From assembly GCA_963730305.1 (NCBI GenBank), contig CAVSRB010000003.1, forward strand, positions 744,001-808,000: a stretch of DNA of 64,000 bases, read 5' to 3'. Below, in pieces: positions 21,265 through 30,457 of this stretch. This stretch comes from CAMYMQ01 sp963730305 (GTDB taxonomy: Bacteria; Pseudomonadota; Alphaproteobacteria; Bin65). The notes under the pieces are model-generated. The model had not been told where the DNA came from and did no database searches. It saw nothing but the letters and a program-made list of their open reading frames with translations. A program made the translations under genes and the position numbers. Each line of letters opens with the position of its first letter. The first letter of the stretch is position 1.

Positions 21265-22252
21265 GATCCCCTCCCGCCTTTTCCGGCCCGCGCGCGGGCT
21301 CTTCCCCGGCGCCGGCGCGCCACGCCGGCTCGAACGCCGCCACCGCCGCATCCGGCTGGCCGGCCCGCACCTCCGCCATCTCCTCCAGCAGCCACTCGCG
21401 AAAGGCGGCGCCGTTCCGGTCGATGCCCGGGTCCTCCGGATAGACCAGATAATAGGCGCCGGCGGCGGGCATGTAGATGTCGAAGGGCGCGATCAACCGG
21501 CCGCTGGCCAGGTCGTCGCCGATCACCTGGCGGTCGGCGATGGCGACGCCGAGGCCCTGGGCGGCGGCTTCGAGGGCGACCGGCATGCTCTGGAAATGCG
21601 GGCCGGCGGTGGGGTCGAGCCCGGTCACCCCGGCGGCGACGAACCACATGCGCCAGTCGTCTGGCCGGGTCTCGCAGTGGAGCAGCGTGTGGGCGGCCAG
21701 GTCCTGCGGCCGGCGCAGCGGCGGGTCGCCGTCGATCAGCGCGGGCGCGCAGACCGGCAGCGCGTCGAGCGCCATCAGCCACTCGGCGCAGACCCCCGGC
21801 CAGTCGCCGCGGCCGTAGCGGACGGCGAGGTCGATGTCGTCGCGCCGGAAGTCGACCAGCGCCGAGCTGCTGACGAAGCGGACCTCGATGCCGGGGTTGC
21901 GGCTCTGGAAGCGCGCCAGGCGCGGCAGCAGCCAGCGCATCGCGAAGGCCGGGGCCAGGCTGAGGTTGAGCGTGCGCTTGCCCTTGCCGGCGGCGAACCG
22001 GCGCGTGGCGGTGCGCATCATCGCGATCGCCTCGCCGATCTCGCCGGCGTAGCGGGCGCCCGCCTGGGTCAGCGCGACGTGGCGGCCGACCCGGTCGAAC
22101 AGCGCGGCGCCGAGCAGATCCTCGAGCGCCTTGATCCGGTGGCTGACCGCGGACGGGGTGATGTTGAGCTCGTCGGCAGCGGCCTGGAAGCTGCCGGCCC
22201 GGGCGGCGGCCTCGAACACCTTGAGCGCATCGAGCGGCGGGAGATCGGGCAT
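21242..22252 (-). CDS. LysR-family regulator (GcvA-like)
   Basis: 336-residue regulator. The winged HTH (6-65: LDALKVFEAAARAGSFQAAA, DELNITPSAVSHRIKALEDL) is of the GcvA subtype, followed by a periplasmic-binding-protein-like effector domain (about 92-295). The C-terminal 40 residues are a disordered Ala/Glu/Gly-rich tail (GAGEEPARGPEKAGG) encoded over the ltrA start, a likely extension beyond the normal family length of about 300. Divergent to the small gene at 22394, with an inverted repeat between them. Confidence 0.9.
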   Translation of the reverse strand: MPDLPPLDALKVFEAAARAGSFQAAADELNITPSAVSHRIKALEDLLGAALFDRVGRHVALTQAGARYAGEIGEAIAMMRTATRRFAAGKGKRTLNLSLAPAFAMRWLLPRLARFQSRNPGIEVRFVSSSALVDFRRDDIDLAVRYGRGDWPGVCAEWLMALDALPVCAPALIDGDPPLRRPQDLAAHTLLHCETRPDDWRMWFVAAGVTGLDPTAGPHFQSMPVALEAAAQGLGVAIADRQVIGDDLASGRLIAPFDIYMPAAGAYYLVYPEDPGIDRNGAAFREWLLEEMAEVRAGQPDAAVAAFEPAWRAGAGEEPARGPEKAGGDHERQDGP

Positions 22253-22263
22253 CTATTAGTGAA

Positions 22264-22288
22264 TTTCTCTCATCAATAGACTGAGAAA
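22264..22288. promoter_or_regulatory. Inverted repeat in the LysR divergent promoter region
   Basis: TTTCTC (22264-22269) and GAGAAA (22283-22288), separated by 13 bases, lie 12 bases upstream of the LysR start in an AT-rich stretch. Position and size suit a LysR autoregulatory site. The rest of the gap to 22393 includes ATACTTTGTTTTCATTG, possibly part of the rightward promoter. Confidence 0.45.
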
Positions 22289-22393
22289 CTATACTTTGTT
22301 TTCATTGAAGTCCAGGCGCTATATCGGCAGCAGGAAAATTGAGTGCGCTTCATTAAAACGTGCAGGAGCGCACAACATGGAAAGGCCTGACAG

Positions 22394-22681
22394 ATGACCG
22401 AACTTCTGCCGCGCCACCGGTACACCGCGTACGACGGCAGCGCCGATGGCCCCTTCGCCTACGCCCGCACTCCCGAGGCGATCGGCCTGGCGCCGGTCGT
22501 GCCGCCGCTGCGCCGCACCAAGGACGGGCTGATCGACTACGAGCATTACCTGCGCATGGCCCGCGCGGAGCGGTCGCGCGCGATCCGCGACATCGTCAAG
22601 GGCATCGGCCGGGCGTTCGCCGCTCTCTTCGGCGGCGCCATTGTCGGCCGCAAGCGGCTCAACCGTCTGCACCACATCTGA
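22394..22681 (+). CDS. Small basic protein of unknown function
   Basis: 95 residues. The N-terminal half is Pro/Ala-rich (YDGSADGPFAYARTPEAIGL). The central DGLIDYEHYLRMARAERSRA is followed by an amphipathic or membrane-inserting Gly/Ala stretch (IGRAFAALFGGAIVGRK) and a basic end. The DYxxYxxxAxxxRSxAI pattern is shared, as I recall, by short alphaproteobacterial proteins that often sit beside LysR or DUF1127 genes, but I cannot name a family. The ATG start lacks a strong ribosome-binding site; CGACAGATGAC-like context only. Confidence 0.6.
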   Translation: MTELLPRHRYTAYDGSADGPFAYARTPEAIGLAPVVPPLRRTKDGLIDYEHYLRMARAERSRAIRDIVKGIGRAFAALFGGAIVGRKRLNRLHHI

Positions 22682-22774
22682 GCCGTGCCTTGGCAAGGCG
22701 GGCCGTGCTGAGGTAACAGAGACCGGCGTCGGCACAAGGCGACGCCGCCCCTGTCCATCTCAGCCGGCCCGCCG

Positions 22775-23803
22775 ATGCCCCAGGACGCCCACCCCGTCCG
22801 TAGCCGTACCGCCACCTGGCCGTCGCCCGCCGCCCTGCGCCGCCGCCGGCTGAGCGCGAGCGGCCTCGACTTCTTCCGCGACCTCGCCGCTTCGCCCGGA
22901 CCGCAGGTGCCGCTCTACGAGGTGATGGACTTCCGCCTCGCCGACGTCGGCGAGGGCTGGTCGCGCTTCGAATGCACCCCCGGCGAGCACCTGTGCAACC
23001 CGCTTGGCACGATCCACGGCGGCCTGCCCGCCGCGCTGATCAATTCGGCGACCGGCGTCTCGGTCCAGAGCACGCTGGAGGAAGGCTTCACCTCGGCGAC
23101 GATCCGCCTCCACGTCGACTTCGTGCGCGCGATCATGCCCGGCGCCGGACCGCTGGTCTGCGAGGGCCGGATCGCCAAGCCCGGCCGCCAGGTCGCCATC
23201 GCCGACGCCACCCTGACCGACGCCGACGGCAAGCTCTACGCCCGCGGCCAGGCGACCTTCGCCGTCTCGCCGCGCCGCCAGGCCCCCGACCTTGCGGCCG
23301 AGGCCGCCGAGGACGAAACCGAGAGCCGCACCTTCACCTGGGCCGATCCGTCGATCGTCGCCACCGCCGGCCGCACGGCCGATAGCGGCCTCGATTACAT
23401 GCGCGCGATGATCGCCGGCGACCTGCCCGCGCCGGCGATCGCCGAGACGCTGGACTTCAACGTCGCCGAGGTCGAACACGGCCGCGCGGTCTTCGGCTGC
23501 ACGCCGCAATCGATGCATTACAACCCGATGGGCACGGTCCACGGCGGGCTCGCCGCGACGCTGATCGACAGCGCCACCGGCTGCGCCGTGCACACCCAGC
23601 TCGACAAGGGCTACGGCTTCACCACCGCCTACCTGACGGTCGAGTATTTCCGCGGCCTGACCGACCAGGTCGGCGAGGTGCGGGCCGACGCCCGGGTGGT
23701 GCGCTCGGGCAAGCGGCTGGCGGTCGCCGACGCGACCCTGGCCGACGCGGCCGGCACGGTCTACGCCCGCGGCACCGCAACCTGCCTCATCTTCCCGTTC
23801 TGA
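22775..23803 (+). CDS. Tandem hotdog thioesterase (two PaaI-like domains in one chain)
   Basis: 342 residues with two PaaI/YigI-type hotdog domains, about 45-167 and 220-340. Domain 2 has the standard active-site run NPMGTVHGGLAATLIDSATG, with Asp265. Domain 1 has NPLGTIHGGLPAALINSATG, where the equivalent residue is Asn90. PaaI enzymes are normally one domain per chain and assemble as dimers, so the fusion makes an intramolecular dimer with one apparently altered catalytic site. The substrate is unknown; aryl-CoA or medium acyl-CoA is likely. The GNAT gene follows after three bases. Confidence 0.87.
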   Translation: MPQDAHPVRSRTATWPSPAALRRRRLSASGLDFFRDLAASPGPQVPLYEVMDFRLADVGEGWSRFECTPGEHLCNPLGTIHGGLPAALINSATGVSVQSTLEEGFTSATIRLHVDFVRAIMPGAGPLVCEGRIAKPGRQVAIADATLTDADGKLYARGQATFAVSPRRQAPDLAAEAAEDETESRTFTWADPSIVATAGRTADSGLDYMRAMIAGDLPAPAIAETLDFNVAEVEHGRAVFGCTPQSMHYNPMGTVHGGLAATLIDSATGCAVHTQLDKGYGFTTAYLTVEYFRGLTDQVGEVRADARVVRSGKRLAVADATLADAAGTVYARGTATCLIFPF

Positions 23804-23806
23804 GCC

Positions 23807-24328
23807 GTGACCAGCGCGCGGGACCAGCTGACGCCGAAGGTCGCCATCGAGGCGGTCACCGACCCGAACGGCCTCGCCCACGTCCGCAGCCTGTTCATCG
23901 AGTATGCCGAATGGCTCGACGTCGACCTCTGCTTCCAGGGCTTCGACGAGGAGATGGAGAGCTTCCCCGGCCGCTACGCGCCGCCCGAGGGGATCCTGCT
24001 ACTGGCTCGGGTCGACGGCTCGGCCGCCGGCGCGGTCGGCCTGCGCCCGCTCGGTGACGGCGTCTGCGAGATGAAGCGGATGTACGTCCGGCCGCCGTGG
24101 CGCAGCCTCAGGATCGGGCGCATGCTGGCCGAGCGCGTGATCGACGAGGCGCGGCGGATCGGCTACCGCGCGATGCAGCTCGACACGCTGGAGCGGCTCA
24201 CCGCCGCCGACGCGCTCTATCGCTCGCTCGGCTTCCGCCGAATCGACGCCTATTACGAAAACCCGCTCGACGGCGTGCGCTACTACGAGCTCGACCTGAC
24301 CGCGGCAAACGCCAGGGAGGATCCATGA
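23807..24328 (+). CDS. GNAT-family N-acetyltransferase
   Basis: 173-residue acetyltransferase. The region GAVGLRPLGDGVCEMKRMYV leads to the acetyl-CoA-binding turn RSLRIGRMLAERVIDEARRI (near 99-118), and the fold ends YRSLGFRRIDAYYENPLDG. This resembles the group of GNATs often found beside carboxylate or amino-acid genes. The GTG start is three bases after the hotdog stop. The stop overlaps the ATG of the dehydrogenase gene (ATGA), so the three genes form one operon. Confidence 0.85.
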   Translation: MTSARDQLTPKVAIEAVTDPNGLAHVRSLFIEYAEWLDVDLCFQGFDEEMESFPGRYAPPEGILLLARVDGSAAGAVGLRPLGDGVCEMKRMYVRPPWRSLRIGRMLAERVIDEARRIGYRAMQLDTLERLTAADALYRSLGFRRIDAYYENPLDGVRYYELDLTAANAREDP

Positions 24329-25384
24329 GCACCCACAAGATCGCCGTCATCGCCGGCGACGGCATCGGCAAGGAAGTGGTGCCCGAGGGCATCCGCGTGC
24401 TCGAGGCCGCGGGTGCGAAGCACGACGTGTCGTTCGACTGGACCGAGTTCGACTGGAGCTGCGAGCGCTACGCCCGCGAGGGCGCGCTGATGCCCGACGA
24501 CGGGCTCGACCAGCTGCGCGGCTTCGACGCCATCTTCCTCGGCGCGGTCGGCTTCCCCGGCGTGCCCGACCACGTCTCGCTGTGGGGCCTGCTGATCCCG
24601 ATCCGCCGGGCGTTCGAGCAATACGTCAACCTGCGCCCGGTGCGCCTGCTCGAGGGCGTGCCCTGCCCGCTCGCCGGCCGCAAGCCGGGCGACATCGACT
24701 ACCTGATCGTGCGCGAGAACTGCGAGGGCGAGTATTCGGAGATCGGCGGCCGGCTCTATCCCGGCACCGACGCCGAGATGGCGGTGCAGGAGACCGTGTT
24801 CACCCGGCGCGGGGTCGACCGCATCCTGCGCTACGCCTTCGAGCTGGCCAAGACGCGCGAACGCCGCCACGTGACCTCGGCGACCAAGTCGAACGGGATC
24901 ATCCACACCATGCCGTTCTGGGACGAGCGCTTCGCCGCCGTATCCGCCGACTATCCCGACGTGCGCACCGACCAGTTCCACATCGACATCCTCGCCGCCC
25001 ATTTCGTGCGCAACCCGCACTGGTTCGACGTCGTGGTCGGCTCCAACCTGTTCGGCGACATCCTCTCCGACCTCGGCCCCGGCACCACCGGGACCATCGC
25101 CATCGCGCCGTCGGGCAACATCAACCCCGAGCGCGAGCACCCCTCGATGTTCGAGCCGGTCCACGGCTCGGCGCCGGACATTGCCGGCCAGGGCATCGCC
25201 AACCCGATCGGCCAGATCTGGTCGGGCGCGATGATGCTCGACCACCTGGGCGAGCCGCGAGGCCGCGGCATCGGTGGTCGCCGCCTTCGAGACGGTGCTG
25301 CGCGAGGGCAAGGTGCTGACCCCCGACATGGGCGGAACGGCGACGACCGAAGAGCTCGGCAAGGCGGTGGCGGCGCAGATCTAG
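24325..25384 (+). CDS. D-malate/tartrate dehydrogenase (IMDH-like, TtuC/DmlA type), with a one-base frameshift
   Basis: NAD-dependent oxidative decarboxylase of beta-hydroxyacids such as D-malate or tartrate. Motifs: IAGDGIGKEVVPEG, NLRPVRLLEGVPCPL, RENCEGEYSEIGG, the catalytic region VTSATKSNGI and the end SMFEPVHGSAPDIAGQGIAN. The frame breaks at HLGEP. Removing C at 25258 gives EAAASVVAAFETVLREGKV, then DMGGTATTEELGKAVAAQI and a stop at 25382-25384, totalling 352 residues, the normal length. As read, the last 40 residues would be replaced by a long Arg-rich tail. The TtuC-like motif pattern fits better than LeuB; the exact substrate is open. Confidence 0.87.
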
Positions 25385-25399
25385 CCGGCCCGCGCCCGG

Positions 25400-25990
25400 T
25401 CACGCCCGGCCGAGCAGCGCCCCGGCGAGCGCGTCGATCCGGGCCAGCAGCGCCTCGGCCGGCGCGCGGCAGCCCGCCTCGATCCAGCCCTCGATCAGCG
25501 CGGCGACGCCGCCGGACAGGAAGACGATCCGGTCGGCCGGCACGCGCGCGGCCCAACCGGCTTGCGCGACCTCGCGGCGCGCCAGCGTCTCGATCACCCG
25601 CCGGAACCGGACCAGGATCGCGTAGCCCGCCGCCGACCGCGCGTTGATCTGCAACACGGTGCGGTGGCCGGCGACATGGTCGAGCAGCGCCGGCAGGAAA
25701 GCGAAGCGGCCGTCGCGGTCGAGGCCGCGGTCGGGGTGGGCGATGTCGAGCTCGGACTCGAGCTGGCCGAAGCTGAATTCCCGCAGCGCGTGCTTGTTGT
25801 CGAAATGGGCGTAGAAGGACGACCGCGCGACGTCGGCCCGGTCGCAGATCTGCTGGACGTTGATCCGGTCCCACGGGGTCGTCTTCATCAGGCCGATCAG
25901 GGCGTCGCGCAGCTGCCGCCGCGTCCGCGCCACCCGGCGATCAACCTTCCGTCCTTCTGCTGCACCACCTTCGACTGGCCTGTCGTCCAT
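25400..25990 (-). CDS. TetR/AcrR-family regulator
   Basis: 196-residue repressor. The HTH is about residues 15-62 (RRQLRDALIGLMKTTPWDRI, VQQICDRADVARSSFYAHF). The C-terminal ligand-binding region (75-190) matches the TetR_C_7/AcrR-like group. ATG at 25990 is chosen; a longer frame from 26086 adds a low-complexity Pro/Arg stretch. It is divergent to the sterol-desaturase-like gene, with an inverted repeat in the gap, so that gene is the likely target. Confidence 0.87.
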   Translation of the reverse strand: MDDRPVEGGAAEGRKVDRRVARTRRQLRDALIGLMKTTPWDRINVQQICDRADVARSSFYAHFDNKHALREFSFGQLESELDIAHPDRGLDRDGRFAFLPALLDHVAGHRTVLQINARSAAGYAILVRFRRVIETLARREVAQAGWAARVPADRIVFLSGGVAALIEGWIEAGCRAPAEALLARIDALAGALLGRA

Positions 25991-26089
25991 CCTCGCTACT
26001 CCGCGTTTCCGGCCAAATCGGCCCGTGCTGTCCGAAAACCAACGGCGTGGCGGCCGTTGCTCTGGCCGCCGGCCCGGCTCCGGCACTAT

Positions 26090-26112
26090 TCCGACAGTTA
26101 TCCGTTATCGGA
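26090..26112. promoter_or_regulatory. Candidate TetR operator
   Basis: TCCGA (26090-26094) and TCGGA (26108-26112) flank CAGTTATCCGTTA, within the gap between the divergent TetR and desaturase genes. Beyond it GGACAGATGTCC is a further short dyad. Plausible repressor site, not proven. Confidence 0.45.
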
Positions 26113-26137
26113 CAGATGTCCAGGAATAGGAGGATCG

Positions 26138-27058
26138 ATGCCGGACCTGAAAGCGCTGCGCGGGGCCGTTCGCTGGGGGCTCTATCCCGCCTGCTGGCTC
26201 TACCTCGCCCTGATGGGCTGGCACGTCCATCTCGGCCTGATCTCGGCGGAGACGGCGGCGCTGGTGTTCACCGGCACCCTGGTCGCCCTGTGCATCCTGC
26301 TTGAGCTGGTGATCCCCTACCGGCGGCGCTGGTCGATGACCTGGCGGTCGTTCTTCACCGACCTGGTCTATATCGCCCTCAACGCCTCGACCTTGGCGGC
26401 CATCACCGCGCTGTTCGGCCTGGCCGCGATCCGAATGGCCGGCGATACCGACGGGCTGGCCGCGGGGTGGCCGTTCTGGGCGCAATGCGCCGTCATCCTG
26501 CTAGTGTTCGAGGCGATCAACTACGCGATACACCGCGCCATGCACGAAGGCCGCGGCCGGTTCGGGGACTTCCTGTGGCGGGTCCACGCCGCCCACCATA
26601 TGCCGGACCGGGTCTACGTCGTCATGCACGCCGTGTTCCACCCGCTCAACGCGGTGATCCTGCGGCCGCTGGCGATGATCCTGCCGGTCTGGGCGCTGGG
26701 CTACGACCCGCTGGTGGTGACCCTGTTCGTGATGGTCAACGGCATGCACGGGCTGGTCAGCCACTTCAACGTCGACATGCGGATGGGCTGGCTCAATTAC
26801 CTGTTCGTCGGGCCGGAGCTGCACCGCTATCACCACAGCGCCGATTTCGACGAGGCCAAGAACTACGGCGCCACCCTGTCGGTCTTCGACCAGCTCTTCG
26901 GCACCTTCGTCTACCGGCCGGGCGTGCTCCCGGAACAGCTCGGCGTCCCGGCGTCGCTCGGCTTCCCTCAATATCGGAAAATTCTGTTGGTAATGAAATT
27001 ACCCTTCACGAGGCCGAAAGACAGCGGCTTGCCGGAGGCCGCCGGGGCGGCCGAATAG
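26138..27058 (+). CDS. Sterol desaturase / fatty-acid hydroxylase superfamily protein
   Basis: 306-residue membrane di-iron enzyme. It has four or more hydrophobic helices and the three histidine boxes HRAMH, HAAHH and HRYHH, the diiron ligands of the superfamily. The bacterial members hydroxylate or desaturate lipids, hopanoids or carotenoids; the substrate cannot be told here. The ATG at 26138 has AGGAGG close upstream (GGAATAGGAGGATCG). The TetR repressor upstream suggests induction by a lipid or xenobiotic. Confidence 0.9.
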   Translation: MPDLKALRGAVRWGLYPACWLYLALMGWHVHLGLISAETAALVFTGTLVALCILLELVIPYRRRWSMTWRSFFTDLVYIALNASTLAAITALFGLAAIRMAGDTDGLAAGWPFWAQCAVILLVFEAINYAIHRAMHEGRGRFGDFLWRVHAAHHMPDRVYVVMHAVFHPLNAVILRPLAMILPVWALGYDPLVVTLFVMVNGMHGLVSHFNVDMRMGWLNYLFVGPELHRYHHSADFDEAKNYGATLSVFDQLFGTFVYRPGVLPEQLGVPASLGFPQYRKILLVMKLPFTRPKDSGLPEAAGAAE

Positions 27059-27104
27059 AGCATAGGAAGAACCAGCGGCCTGAGCAGGTCAGGTCGGTCG
27101 CGGC

Positions 27105-28284
27105 CTATTTGCCGCCGAGCGCACGATAGATCTTGCGGCCGGCGCGGCCGGTCTGCGGCATGCCCAGCCGCGCCTCCTCCTTCTTGATCGCCTCCCGGGT
27201 CTTCGAGCCGACCCTGCCATCGGCGCCGCCGACGTCGTGGCCGCGGGCGATCAGGAGTTTCTGTAACGCCAGACGCTGGGCGCGCGACAGGCCCGGATCG
27301 TCGGTCGGCCACGGCGTCCGGAACGCCGGATAGCCGGCCATCCGATCGGCCAGGTGGGAGATCGCGAGCGCATAGGATTCGGCGTGGTTGTAGGCGTAGA
27401 TGGCGTCGAAGTTGCGGAAGGTGAGGAAGCCCGGCCCCTTCGGCCCCGCCGGCAGGATCAGGCCGGCCCTGCGCCGAGCCGGTCAACGGCTTGCCGTCGG
27501 CGCGCACGACGCCGCGGCCGGCCCAGGTCGACAGCGGCGCCTTGCCGCGCCGCCCGACCGGGCCGTCGTAGCCGGCCGGCACCTTGACCTCGATCATCCA
27601 GGGCTGGCCGCGGCGCCAGCCGGCGCGGCGCAGGTAGTTGGCGGTCGAGCCGAGCGCGTCGGCGACCGAATCGATCAGGTCGCGCCGGCCGTCACGGTCG
27701 AAGTCGACGGCGAGCCGCTGGTAGGTCGAGGGCATGAACTGGGTCTGGCCGAAGGCCCCGGCCCAGGAGCCGTAGAGCTTGTCGAGCTTGAGGTCGCCCC
27801 GGTCGACCAGCTTGAGCGCCGCGAGCAGCTCGCCGCGCCAGAAGGCCGCGCGCCGGCCGCTGCTGCAGGACAGGGTCGCCAGCGCATGGGGCAGGAAATA
27901 GCTGCCGGTGGTGCGCCCGAAATCGGTCTCGATGCCCCACACCGCCGCGATGACGTGGCGCTCGACGCCGAAGCGCTTTTCCGCCGCACGCAGGATCTTG
28001 TCGTACTTGCGCATCATCGCGCGGCCGTCGGCGATGCGCTGGTCGTCGACCAGATAGGCCAGGTAGTCCCAGATCTTGTCGTTGACCTCGGGCCGGACCC
28101 GGGAGATGCGCAGGATCTTCTCGTCAGGCTTGGCGATGTCGAGCGCGCGCGCCGCGATCGAGCGGTCGACACCAGCGCGCACCGCCGCGCTCCTGAGCGA
28201 CGCGACGCAGGACGTGAAATCCGCCAGCGCCGCGGGCGCACCGCCGGCGATCAGCACCGCGGCGAGGACGAGGACGTTGCGCAT
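27105..28284 (-). CDS. Lytic murein transglycosylase (MltB-like) with PG-binding domain, one-base frameshift
   Basis: Cleaves peptidoglycan glycan strands to 1,6-anhydro ends, in the periplasm. The 392-residue corrected product has a signal peptide (MRNVLVLAAVLIAGGAPAALA), an SLT_2 domain (about 25-310) with the catalytic Glu in WGIETDFGR, AGAFGQTQFMPSTY and DGRRDLIDSVADALGSTANY, and a C-terminal peptidoglycan-binding module (about 325-392, LSRAQRLALQKLLIARGHDV). The frame breaks near residue 272; one extra C at 27467-27469 (plus strand) must be removed to join GSAQ to AGLILPAGPKGPGF. ATG at 28284 is the chosen start. Confidence 0.86.
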
Positions 28285-28358
28285 GGTTCCGCTCCCGATT
28301 GATCCGGTCAGAGATTGATACGGCCGGACCCATGAAAACATGGGTCCCACCGCGCACG

Positions 28359-29135
28359 CTACCGGACCGCCACCAGGAACAGCCGGCGGAACGGGAACAG
28401 CGTCTTGCCGTCGGCGCGGCGCGGATAGGCCTGGCGCACGCGGGCGCGGTATTCGGCCTCGAAGCCGGCGCGGTCGGGCTCGTCGAGCGCGTCGAGCAGC
28501 GGGCGCAGCCACGTCCCCTTGGTCCATTCGGCGACCGGGTCGTCGCCGTCGAGGACCTGGAGGTATTCGCTCTCCCAGATGTCGAGCGCGGCGACGTGGG
28601 GCGCCACCACGTCATAGTAGAACGCCGGCTCGGCCACCGGCGACGGCTTGAGCAGCGGCTCCAGGGCGGCGCGCCACGGCCCGGCGCGGGCGGCGTCGGC
28701 CATCGACGTGTGCGACGGTGCGCCGAAGTTGCGCGGCATCTGGACGGCGAGCACGCCGCCCGGCGCGAGGCTCTCGATCAGCCGCGGGAACAGGGTGTCG
28801 TGGCCGCCGAGCCAGTGCAGCGCGGCGTTGGAATAGATCAGGTCGACCGGCGCATCGGGCGCCCAGCCGGCCATGTCCGCCTCGACCCAGTCGATCGCCG
28901 GCGCGGTCTCGCGCGCCTTGGCGAGCATGTCGGCGGAGCCGTCGACCCCGGTGATCGCCGCGTCGGGCCAGCGGTCGCGCAGCAGCACCGTGACGTTGCC
29001 CGCGCCGCAGCCGAGGTCGACCACCGTCTTTGGACCGGACAGGTCGATCCGGTCGAGCAGGTCGATCGCCGGGCGCAGGCGATGGCCGGCGAAGCGCAGA
29101 TACTGGCGCGGGTCCCAGGCGGTCTGATCGGACAT
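28359..29135 (-). CDS. tam: Trans-aconitate 2-methyltransferase (Tam-like)
   Basis: SAM-dependent methyltransferase that methyl-esterifies trans-aconitate, a spontaneous aconitase inhibitor. The 258-residue product starts MSDQTAWDPRQYLRFAGHRL, with SAM motif I VVDLGCGAGNVT (about 38-49) and later GVDGSADMLAKAR and DLIYSNAALHWLGGHDTLF, a Tam hallmark. ATG at 29135 gives the family start; a longer frame from 29156 adds seven residues. It is divergent from the MaoC-like gene. Confidence 0.9.
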   Translation of the reverse strand: MSDQTAWDPRQYLRFAGHRLRPAIDLLDRIDLSGPKTVVDLGCGAGNVTVLLRDRWPDAAITGVDGSADMLAKARETAPAIDWVEADMAGWAPDAPVDLIYSNAALHWLGGHDTLFPRLIESLAPGGVLAVQMPRNFGAPSHTSMADAARAGPWRAALEPLLKPSPVAEPAFYYDVVAPHVAALDIWESEYLQVLDGDDPVAEWTKGTWLRPLLDALDEPDRAGFEAEYRARVRQAYPRRADGKTLFPFRRLFLVAVR

Positions 29136-29242
29136 CTCGGCGGCCTCTTGAGGCATGGGTTCGATGCATGCGCCCGGCTGGACAGGGCGTCGCGGCTGCC
29201 CCTATCAATCGCGCGGCGCGACGGGATAGGCAAGGGAGCGAT

Positions 29243-29698
29243 ATGCGCGGCTACGACCTGTTTTTCGACGACTTCGCGGTCGGCGACGAATTCGCCACGG
29301 CCGGCGAGACGATCACCGAGAGCCAGATCATCGACTTCGCGATGATGTGGGACCCGCAGCCGTTCCACACCAATCTGGTCCACGAGCGCACCCAGGCCGT
29401 CGGCGGGCTGATCGCCAGCGGTTTCCACACGGTGTGCATGACCTTCCGCCAGTTCCTCGGCGACGGGGTGATCGCCGCCGGCAACCTGTCGAGCCCGGGC
29501 ATGGACAAGCTGCGCTGGCACCGGCCGGTGCGGCCCGGCGACACCTTGCGCGTCGTCTCCACGGTGATCGCCACCCGCGCCTCGCGGTCGAAGCCGGACC
29601 GCGGCACGGTGACGATGGAGCACGTCACCCTGAACCAGGACGACGAGGTGGTGTTCAGCTGCGAGTGCGTCCACATGCTCAAGCGCCGGGACGCCTGA
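29243..29698 (+). CDS. MaoC-like acyl dehydratase
   Basis: 151-residue hotdog-fold hydratase. The hydratase-2-type active-site region is FAMMWDPQPFHTNLVHERTQ, with Asp and His in place for addition of water to an enoyl-CoA or related acyl thioester; then GGLIASGFHTVCMTFRQFL and WHRPVRPGDTLRVVSTV. The ATG follows AGGGAG. It is not in an operon with an obvious CoA pathway, so the substrate is open. Confidence 0.87.
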   Translation: MRGYDLFFDDFAVGDEFATAGETITESQIIDFAMMWDPQPFHTNLVHERTQAVGGLIASGFHTVCMTFRQFLGDGVIAAGNLSSPGMDKLRWHRPVRPGDTLRVVSTVIATRASRSKPDRGTVTMEHVTLNQDDEVVFSCECVHMLKRRDA

Positions 29699-29708
29699 GG
29701 CGCGGCCG

Positions 29709-30427
29709 CTACTTCGCCGCCGGATCGGTCTTGGTGGGCGGGGTCGTCGGTCGCGGGCGGTCTGGTTCGGGGCGGTCTTGGTCGGCGCATTCTTGGCCGG
29801 GGGGCGGGTCATCGGCTTCGTCGGGTCGACCTTCTCGTAGCCGGACGGGATGGCGAATACGGCCGGGTCGACCGGGCCGACGCGCAGGTCGCGCATGACG
29901 ATCCTGATTTGGCGCGTCTTGCCCTTGGCGGAGGTCTCGCCTTCCATCCGGATCATGATGTTCTGGGCGGTCAGCCACAGGAAGCCGTTGAAGGTCCGCC
30001 CCCGCAGGCTGCGGCCCTCGAGCCGGTACTTGACGCACGCGACGCCGTCGATCGTGTCCGGGCCGATCTTTTCCAGCTTGGCGTTGCGCGCGAGCTGCTT
30101 GATCGTGTCATGCTCGCCGGGCCGCAGCGGCCGGACAGCGTAGCGCTTGAGGTCGGGGAACAGGACGAAGGTCTTGTCCCGGGTGCGGTCGACGATGAAG
30201 ACGAAGCGCGTGCCGAAGGCCGACATCTCGCGCCGGATGCGCTGCGCGGTGTAGTCGATGCGGATGGTCAGCGACTTGGCCGGCGGATAGGTGATGACCA
30301 TGGTCCCGGAGAAGTCGACCGTCGGCCCGGGCAATTCATCCGCGCCGGCCGCAGGCGACACGAGCGGAACGGCACAGACCAGGAGCACCGCGGCCAGACC
30401 GCGCCAGCGCAACGCCCGCGCCGCCAT
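29709..30427 (-). CDS. Exported DUF4412-like protein, paralogue 1, with a one-base frameshift
   Basis: 239-residue protein with a signal peptide (ending SPAAGA) and a LolA-like or DUF4412-type beta domain. GPTVDFSGTMVITYPPAKS leads to strands such as IRIDYTAQRIRREMSAF, RFVFIVDRTRDKTFVLFPD and AQNIMIRMEGETSAKG. The C-terminal linker is Pro/Thr-rich. Inserting one G in GGG at 29755-29757 (plus strand) joins TAPNQTAP to RPTTPPTKTDPAAK and its stop at 29709; as read, the frame continues as junk. The DUF4412 assignment is by recollection of pattern, not alignment. ATG at 30427 is preferred to GTG at 30454. Confidence 0.65.
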
Positions 30428-30457
30428 CGCCCTGCCCGGTCCCGCCGCCGCCACGGG

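Noticed and set aside
18694..21873. A 1,059-codon plus-strand frame over alaX, the GNAT and ltrA
   Set aside because: It lies out of frame with alaX and antisense to LtrA, and translates as Arg/Pro-rich low-complexity sequence. It is a composition artefact.
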